In this document: in pieces, positions 35,814 to 41,274 of the stretch
Position numbering within the stretch: the first letter of the stretch is position 1
Layout of the letters: the number at the start of each line of letters is the position of its first letter
Source: an uncultured bacterium
GTDB taxonomy: Bacteria > JAAXHH01
Direction of reading: 5' to 3'
Assembly (NCBI GenBank): GCA_913051705.1
Contig: CAJXCW010000014.1
Span: 1 to 41,274, forward strand
DNA length: 41,274 nt
Notes under the pieces: generated by a model
The model's input: only the letters and a program-made list of their open reading frames with translations
The model's database searches: none
What the model was told of the DNA's origin: nothing
Translations under genes and position numbers: made by a program

Positions 35814-38240
35814 TCATTCATACTGCAACGCATCCGCCGGATTGGTCAGAGCCGCCTTGGTGGCCTGAAAGCTTACGGTCACCACGGTGATGATCACGGC
35901 GCCTACCGCCGCCAGAACAAATGTCCATACAGACAAGCTTGAGGCGTAAGCGAAGTCCTGGAGCCAGTTGTCCATCACATAGTAGGCGATCGGCCAGGCA
36001 ATAATGCTGGCGAGGATCACGAGGGTGATGAACTCTTTGGTCATCATCATAATTATGCCGAATACCGAGGCACCCATTACTTTTCGAATGCCGATCTCTT
36101 TGGTTCCCTGTTCGGCGGTGAAGGACGCCAGACCCAGCAACCCCAGACAGGCAATGAAAATGGCAAGAACGGAAAAAACACCGAAGACCTGCCCGCGCAA
36201 CTGTTCGGTCTGATACAGATTGTCGAAATCCTCATCCAGAAAAGAATACTGGAAGGGGTCGTTCGGATAGACGTCAGGCCATTTTTCTGCAAGGAATGAC
36301 AGCGTATTGGACAGGTTGTTCTCTGAGATCCGAATCGCCATATAAACCGGTTGCTGTATGAAACCTATGACCAGTGGGGCGATCTCAGTGTGTAGAGATT
36401 TTATGTGAAAATCTTTTACGACACCTATGACCTTGGGTCTGAACGGCGCATTTGGACCAAATATGAATTCTTTCCCAATGGGATCATCACTCCATCCCAA
36501 CTGTGCTGCCGCTGCTTCGTTAATGATAAACGCCCGTGTGGAGTCCGTCGAGAAATCAGGGGAGAATGTTCTGCCCTGTACTATTTCGATCTCAAGGGCG
36601 TCCACGAAGTCGTGGTCGACACCGAAGAAGCCCATGAGTACGGTCTCACCCGCCTCTGCGCCTTCCGGGGAAAAACCAATGTTTCCCTGCAAACCGCCGG
36701 GGGGTGCATTGAGGCCGGTGACCGCAATCACATCGGGGCTTTGCAGAATCAGACTTTTGTAGTTGTTGTAGATCAGGCGCTGATCGGTATCCCCTAAAGG
36801 TATGATGACGACATGCTCCTTAGTAAATCCCAGATTCTTGTTTTGCATATATTCCATCTGATCGCCCACGACCCAGGTCCCGATAATAAAAACGATCGAT
36901 AGCGCAAACTGAAACACCACCAGGACCTTGCGAAGTGTTGCATTGGAGGAAGAGCCGGCTTTAGATGAACCCTTCAATACCGCGGCCGGTTGAAACGAGG
37001 AGAGGAACAGCGCCGGGTAACTGCCGGCTATGAGTCCAACAAGCAAGACGATGCCTATAAGACTCAGTAGAAGTGTGCTGTCCGTCAAGGTCAAAACAAG
37101 CGCTTTTGCGGATATTGAATTGAATGCAGGTAATAGGAGGTAGGACAGACCGATAGCCAGAATCAATGAGACAATCGCCATAACCACCGATTCTCCCATG
37201 AATTGCAACATCAACTGACCGCGATGGGCACCCACAACCTTTCTGATGCCCACTTCACGGGCTCTTGCCGCAGAACGGGCGGTCGCCAGATTGATGAAAT
37301 TGATGCAGGCGATGACCAGCACAAAAATGGCAATGGCTGAAAAAATGTAGATATAGGCCATATCGCCGTTGGACTGTAGTTCGGCTTCCCGGCTCGACTG
37401 TAGATGGATATCGGTCAGCGGCTGCAGGGATGCGACCATGGTAGCGTTGAATCGCGTGAGGATTTCGCCGTGATGCCGGTCGATAAATCCGACGAGTTTT
37501 TCCTCCAGTTGGGCGGGGGCATACCCTTCGGGCAGACGGATATACGTATACAGGTCCGGAAAGAACTGCTGCTGCATATTATTGCCGTAATCCTGACCGT
37601 ACGGACCATTGTCAATGGTATGCAAGGTGACAATAGAGGCGAAAAATTCACACTGAAAGTGAGAATTCCTCGGGATCTTTTCCATAATCCCGGTGACCCG
37701 GAAATCATAGGAGTTATCAAGCGTAATTACTTTCCCCATCGGATCGTCATTTCCGAAATACTTGGTTGCCATTGCTTCGCTGATCACTACTGTGCTTGGT
37801 TCTTTCAGAGCGGTAGCCGCGTTCCCTCGGACCATATTCAAGTTGAAGAAATCAATGACCGTATCATCTGCGAAATAAAACCCCTTCTCATGAAACTTTT
37901 TATTCGTCGGTTCGTACGAGACCATCCAGGAAACGAGTGGGGATTTCAACCGGACATAGCTTTCGATTTCGGGTAATTCCTCGGCGAGCACCGGCGCCCA
38001 GGGAGGCGCTGATCGAGCGGAATGGACATCACCACGGTCTCCGACTGCCATATCTATCGTAATCCGATAAACCCGTTCGGGATATTTAGCATACTGGTCA
38101 TAACTGAATTCATCCTGCACGTATAACATGATCAGAATGCAGCTGGTCATACCCACCGCGAGACCCAGGAGATTGATGATTGAATAGCCCTTGTGGCGGA
38201 ACACATTCCTCATGATGACTTTCAGGTAATTCTGTAACAT
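35814..38240 (-). CDS. FtsX/MacB-type ABC transporter permease
   Basis: MLQNYLKVIMRNVFRHKGYSIINLLGLAVGMTSCILIMLYVQDEFSYDQY; two FtsX domains (AREVGIRKVVGAHRGQLMLQFMGESV; TKEIGIRKVMGASVFGIIMMMTKEF). Confidence 0.93.
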   Translation of the reverse strand: MLQNYLKVIMRNVFRHKGYSIINLLGLAVGMTSCILIMLYVQDEFSYDQYAKYPERVYRITIDMAVGDRGDVHSARSAPPWAPVLAEELPEIESYVRLKSPLVSWMVSYEPTNKKFHEKGFYFADDTVIDFFNLNMVRGNAATALKEPSTVVISEAMATKYFGNDDPMGKVITLDNSYDFRVTGIMEKIPRNSHFQCEFFASIVTLHTIDNGPYGQDYGNNMQQQFFPDLYTYIRLPEGYAPAQLEEKLVGFIDRHHGEILTRFNATMVASLQPLTDIHLQSSREAELQSNGDMAYIYIFSAIAIFVLVIACINFINLATARSAARAREVGIRKVVGAHRGQLMLQFMGESVVMAIVSLILAIGLSYLLLPAFNSISAKALVLTLTDSTLLLSLIGIVLLVGLIAGSYPALFLSSFQPAAVLKGSSKAGSSSNATLRKVLVVFQFALSIVFIIGTWVVGDQMEYMQNKNLGFTKEHVVIIPLGDTDQRLIYNNYKSLILQSPDVIAVTGLNAPPGGLQGNIGFSPEGAEAGETVLMGFFGVDHDFVDALEIEIVQGRTFSPDFSTDSTRAFIINEAAAAQLGWSDDPIGKEFIFGPNAPFRPKVIGVVKDFHIKSLHTEIAPLVIGFIQQPVYMAIRISENNLSNTLSFLAEKWPDVYPNDPFQYSFLDEDFDNLYQTEQLRGQVFGVFSVLAIFIACLGLLGLASFTAEQGTKEIGIRKVMGASVFGIIMMMTKEFITLVILASIIAWPIAYYVMDNWLQDFAYASSLSVWTFVLAAVGAVIITVVTVSFQATKAALTNPADALQYE

Positions 38241-38338
38241 AGACTTAGCCCTTTAAAATGATATCCCTTTAAAATGTATGTATGTCCTGTCAGACATCCT
38301 GATGAATTAACCTCTCGTGTAAGACCACAGTGTCCTAC

Positions 38339-38390
38339 AAAAGGTTGTCATTCCCGAGAAACTTGTTCTTGACTTCCATGACAACCTTTT
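38339..38390. repeat. 13-bp inverted repeat, possible hairpin/regulatory element upstream of the FtsX permease
   Basis: AAAAGGTTGTCAT / ATGACAACCTTTT at 38378-38390; T-run on one side. Confidence 0.75.
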
Positions 38391-38531
38391 TGACTTCTGT
38401 CGTGTTACTTACGATATAAGACTAGATTCTCAGGTCTAGTGTTACAGAATTATTGTATGTGTGCCAGATTGGGGGATTCGCCTTATATGGTGGGGCTATC
38501 AGCTGATTATTTTAACAAAGTACAAAACATG

Positions 38532-39638
38532 TTACCCGGACTGTATCTCCTTCATCACAGCTCGAAATATATCTGCAAATACGGCCCGGTCGCCAGGGGC
38601 GCCGACGGTCACGCGTACGAGCCGATCAAGCCCCTCGACGACGGGTTTTCTGAGGAAGACGCCACATGAAATTAACGTGTTCATCACCTGATCGGCGCAC
38701 TCGCTCGAACCGAAGTCGAAGGCGACAAAGTTGGTCATGGACGGCAAGGTGGCAAGACCTGTCTCCTGCGCGAGGGCATTGTATTCCTGTCGACCTTCAG
38801 CCACCGCCTGCACCACGTCCGCTACAAATTTTGTATCACGCAATGATGCCAGAGCGCCGACCTGCGCTACGAGGTTCACGCCAAAATGGAGACGGACCTT
38901 GTTGAATGCCGAGGCGATATTCTTATGCGCTATGGCATAGCCCACCCGGGCGCCGGCCATGCCGTGCGCTTTGGAAAAGGTACGCATTCGGATGATTCGC
39001 GGGTCATTGATATCGATTGGCAGGATCGTATCCGGCGGGACAAAATCAAGATAGGCTTCGTCGAGAATAAATAAACAATCAGGCGGCAATCGATCCAGTA
39101 TATCACTGATCGCGTTGCTGCCGTAAAAAGAGCCGGTCGGATTGTCCGGATTGGCCAGGAAGAGCATACAGGCGTTTTGTTTCGTTGCCTGATCTGTCAA
39201 GGCCAGCAGATCGTTGCGATCATTGCGATACGGCACGGTCTCCAACCGTCCTCCATAGCCGTTGACGTGATAGGCAAAGGTCGGATAGGCACCATAGGAG
39301 GCCACGACGGCATCACCGGGATTCATGAACAGGCGTACGATGAGTCCCAGCAGGTCGTCGATACCAGCGCCAAGGATCACATGCTCCAGGTCTACGCCAT
39401 GCATGTCGGCCAGTGCAGATCGTAGCTCGTACCCTTCTGGATCACAGTACCAGGACAGGCCGGAAACCATCTCGCTCATGGCCTTTCGAGCTTGAGGTGA
39501 AATGCCGAAGGCGCTCTCGTTAGCGCCGATGCGTACTTTAAATCGGCTGCCTTGCTGACGCTCAATGGTCTCCGGTCCCACAAACGGGGTAACGGACGGC
39601 AGGCTGGCAACGATATCGGAAAAAGGGGGTTGGTTCAT
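38532..39638 (-). CDS. hisC: Histidinol-phosphate aminotransferase-like class I/II aminotransferase
   Basis: VRIGANESAFGISPQARKAM, ILGAGIDDLLGLIVRLFMNPGDAVV, LANPDNPTGSFYG, CLFILDEAYLDFVPPD, MRTFSKAHGMAGARVGYAIAH. Confidence 0.9.
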   Translation of the reverse strand: MNQPPFSDIVASLPSVTPFVGPETIERQQGSRFKVRIGANESAFGISPQARKAMSEMVSGLSWYCDPEGYELRSALADMHGVDLEHVILGAGIDDLLGLIVRLFMNPGDAVVASYGAYPTFAYHVNGYGGRLETVPYRNDRNDLLALTDQATKQNACMLFLANPDNPTGSFYGSNAISDILDRLPPDCLFILDEAYLDFVPPDTILPIDINDPRIIRMRTFSKAHGMAGARVGYAIAHKNIASAFNKVRLHFGVNLVAQVGALASLRDTKFVADVVQAVAEGRQEYNALAQETGLATLPSMTNFVAFDFGSSECADQVMNTLISCGVFLRKPVVEGLDRLVRVTVGAPGDRAVFADIFRAVMKEIQSG

Positions 39639-39652
39639 AGAGATGAAAGCCC

Positions 39653-40180
39653 TTAAATTTTATCAATACCAAGCAGCGTCAGGTCATCCCAGCTATGATC
39701 CGGCTTGCTGAAGGTCTGTACGGCGTCCACGAGATGATTGAGCAGTGCTGCACTGTCCTGGTCTACGCACCGAAGCATGATGTCTCGAATCTGTCCGACA
39801 TAAAACAATTCATTCTGGTCGTTGATGGCTTCGTTAAGCCCATCCGTATACAAAAGCAGGGTGTCGCCGTCTTCCAGGGTCATTTCGGTATCTGTTGCAG
39901 GCCGGTACATCTCATTATCAAAGATACCCGGAATCATGCCGCTTGAGGTAATCCGTTCCACATCACCGGTGCGGCGACTCATATACAGGGGGTGTGGCAA
40001 ACCCGCATTAGCGATACACAGGGTTGAATTGGTCGGATCGATCGTTACGGCGGCAGCGTCGGCGAAAATACTGCTGGGCAGATCCTGAGGCAGAGCCTGG
40101 CAAAGGACACGATTAACATTGGCCAGGATATCAACCGGTGTGGCATCCGTGTTCATGGATCTCATCAAGGAGGGCATCGG
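39653..40180 (-). pseudogene. 5'-truncated SpoIIE/PP2C-type phosphatase C-terminal fragment
   Basis: TPVDILANVNRVLCQALPQDLPSSIFADAAAVTIDPTNSTLCIANAGLPHPLYMSRRTG...LEDGDTLLLYTDGLNEAINDQNELF; upstream sequence belongs to a different ORF. Confidence 0.75.
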
Positions 40181-40349
40181 TATCAACCAGATCATCCCAG
40201 CCACCGAAACAGGCGTCAAACGGGCTATCGGCTTCTGAAAACGCCGTGGTCTCGATGGTGATAGTAACTTCGGCGTTCTCTTCAACATGGATCTGGTCCA
40301 GAGGTTGGAAAACACCGCCGGTGTACCGTGCTTTAATGGTTCTGGTCAT
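40131..40349 (-). CDS. DUF104/AF2212-like antitoxin-family small protein
   Basis: MTRTIKARYTGGVFQPLDQIHVEENAEVTITIE. Confidence 0.7.
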   Translation of the reverse strand: MTRTIKARYTGGVFQPLDQIHVEENAEVTITIETTAFSEADSPFDACFGGWDDLVDTDALLDEIHEHGCHTG

Positions 40350-40488
40350 TCTTAACACCTCGCTGCCTCACGAATGAATCCAACTCATGCCTCGCCATCA
40401 TGCAACAGAACGTCCTTGATCATATGTTAAAGTACACCCGGACCGCGTACCTGTCAATGAACATCCATCGCCTGAGACGCCTTCTCCC

Positions 40489-40517
40489 TTGACATAAGCG
40501 CTTCTCCCTGCTATAAT
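40489..40517 (+). promoter_or_regulatory. Perfect consensus sigma-70 promoter (TTGACA-17 nt-TATAAT)
   Basis: TTGACA 40489-40494, 17-nt spacer, TATAAT 40512-40517; upstream of plus-strand ORF at 40598. Confidence 0.75.
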
Positions 40518-40597
40518 TTTTTGATACCTTCCTCGATAGGTTTGTCTATGAATAGTACGGATACGGACTTGGAAACCATCCATCCGCAATCGGCCTT

Positions 40598-40905
40598 ATG
40601 AACCCTACCCGTATTTTCCCACTCTGCCTCCTGTGCCTGCTCTCCCTGTTGCCCACCTCACCGGGCCTTGCACAGCCCCGAGTCGATAACGTGCGCTTCT
40701 CGCAGCAGGGGGACCAGGTGATTATCACGTATGATCTGCTCGGCACGCGCCTACACCATTACCCTCGAACTGTCCACCGACGACGGCCGGACGTACACGC
40801 AGACGCCGAAAACGCTGCTCGGTGATGTTGGCGATAAGGTGCGTCCCGGCCGAAGCAAGCAGATCGTGTGGGAGGCGATGCAGGACGCGAAGGGCTTGGC
40901 AGGCT
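40598..40905 (+). pseudogene. Exported protein fragment, frameshifted near 40745 and truncated
   Basis: Signal peptide MNPTRIFPLCLLCLLSLLPTSPGLAQPRVDNVRFSQQGDQVIITYDLLG, then the frame shifts to RAYTITLELSTDDGRTYTQTPKTLLGDVGDKVRPGRSKQIVWEAMQD. Confidence 0.65.
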
Positions 40906-41095
40906 GTTGTATCCAGGTGGTATCCTGCAATCCAGGGTCATCTGCAGAGGCAAAATGAGCAGGCATGGTGAGATCGTCCATAACCTGATGAGCCAGAGTC
41001 GTTTTACCAACCTGGCGTAGTCCGGCCAGAATCTGTATAAAGCGGCGCGGCTCTTGCAACCGTTGCCATAGCGTATGGTCATCGGACGCATATAC
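40906..41095 (-). pseudogene. N-terminal fragment of AAA_14/DUF4143-type ATPase
   Basis: LWQRLQEPRRFIQILAGLRQVGKTTLAHQVMDDLTMPAHFASADDPGLQDTTWIQQ, then abrupt loss of homology. Confidence 0.65.
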
Positions 41096-41274
41096 ATGCT
41101 GTTTTTCCTGATAAATTACAAATTACTCAATGCACTGAGTATATCAAGATGAACTTCTCGAACAGCCTCTATGTAACATGTAAAAATATCGATCTAAGCA
41201 GTGTGATCAGGATATCTACCCCCATTTTCACATTGACTTACGCCCTGCTTTCACCCAAATTACGACACAATAAT

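Noticed and set aside
40131-40358. Toxin-antitoxin module
   Set aside because: Only a DUF104-like antitoxin candidate is present, with no adjacent toxin ORF.
1-41274. CRISPR array
   Set aside because: The tandem arrays have 7-8 nt units with no spacers, and no cas genes are present, so they are not CRISPR.
1-41274. Transposon, prophage or integron
   Set aside because: No transposase, integrase or phage structural gene could be recognised. The junctions lack visible terminal repeats.
1-41274. tRNA or rRNA genes
   Set aside because: Intergenic gaps were scanned by eye for cloverleaf/T-loop motifs and rRNA-like segments and none was convincing; a tRNAscan/Infernal run would be decisive.

Overview
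The window is about 41 kb of gene-dense bacterial chromosome, probably from an uncultivated environmental lineage (inference). Most genes are on the minus strand. Recognisable loci are: an ECF-sigma/ankyrin fusion (5' truncated by the window); FAD oxidoreductase plus aspartoacylase-like gene; a PcRGLX/YetA-like RIFT-barrel protein followed by a disrupted response-regulator/nucleotidyl-cyclase gene; a polyamine-type operon (SpeD, two DUF4178 proteins, small TM protein, DUF350, membrane SpeE, FAD amine oxidase); a GNAT multidomain protein; the hpnCDE squalene cassette; a Zn-dependent dehydrogenase; a wHTH-nSTAND-glycine-zipper membrane protein; family B DNA polymerase; an internally deleted glmS; a PhyH dioxygenase; a FtsX/MacB-type permease; HisC; and several truncated genes. 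The most unusual signal is a set of about 14 loci carrying short tandem arrays whose words differ between loci but whose period is 7 or 8 nt. Many have an inverted second arm, so they would fold into hairpins. They sit at gene boundaries, and in three places they appear to have been absorbed into reading frames: a nine-unit, 72-nt in-frame insertion in HpnE, the N-terminus of HpnD, and the C-terminus/stop of HpnE. A second pattern is several abrupt junctions where gene fragments abut. A third is a response-regulator/cyclase gene interrupted by an in-frame TAG and by a stop directly after a canonical A_AAA_AAC slippery heptamer. I found no CRISPR array, rRNA, tRNA, transposase or integrase.
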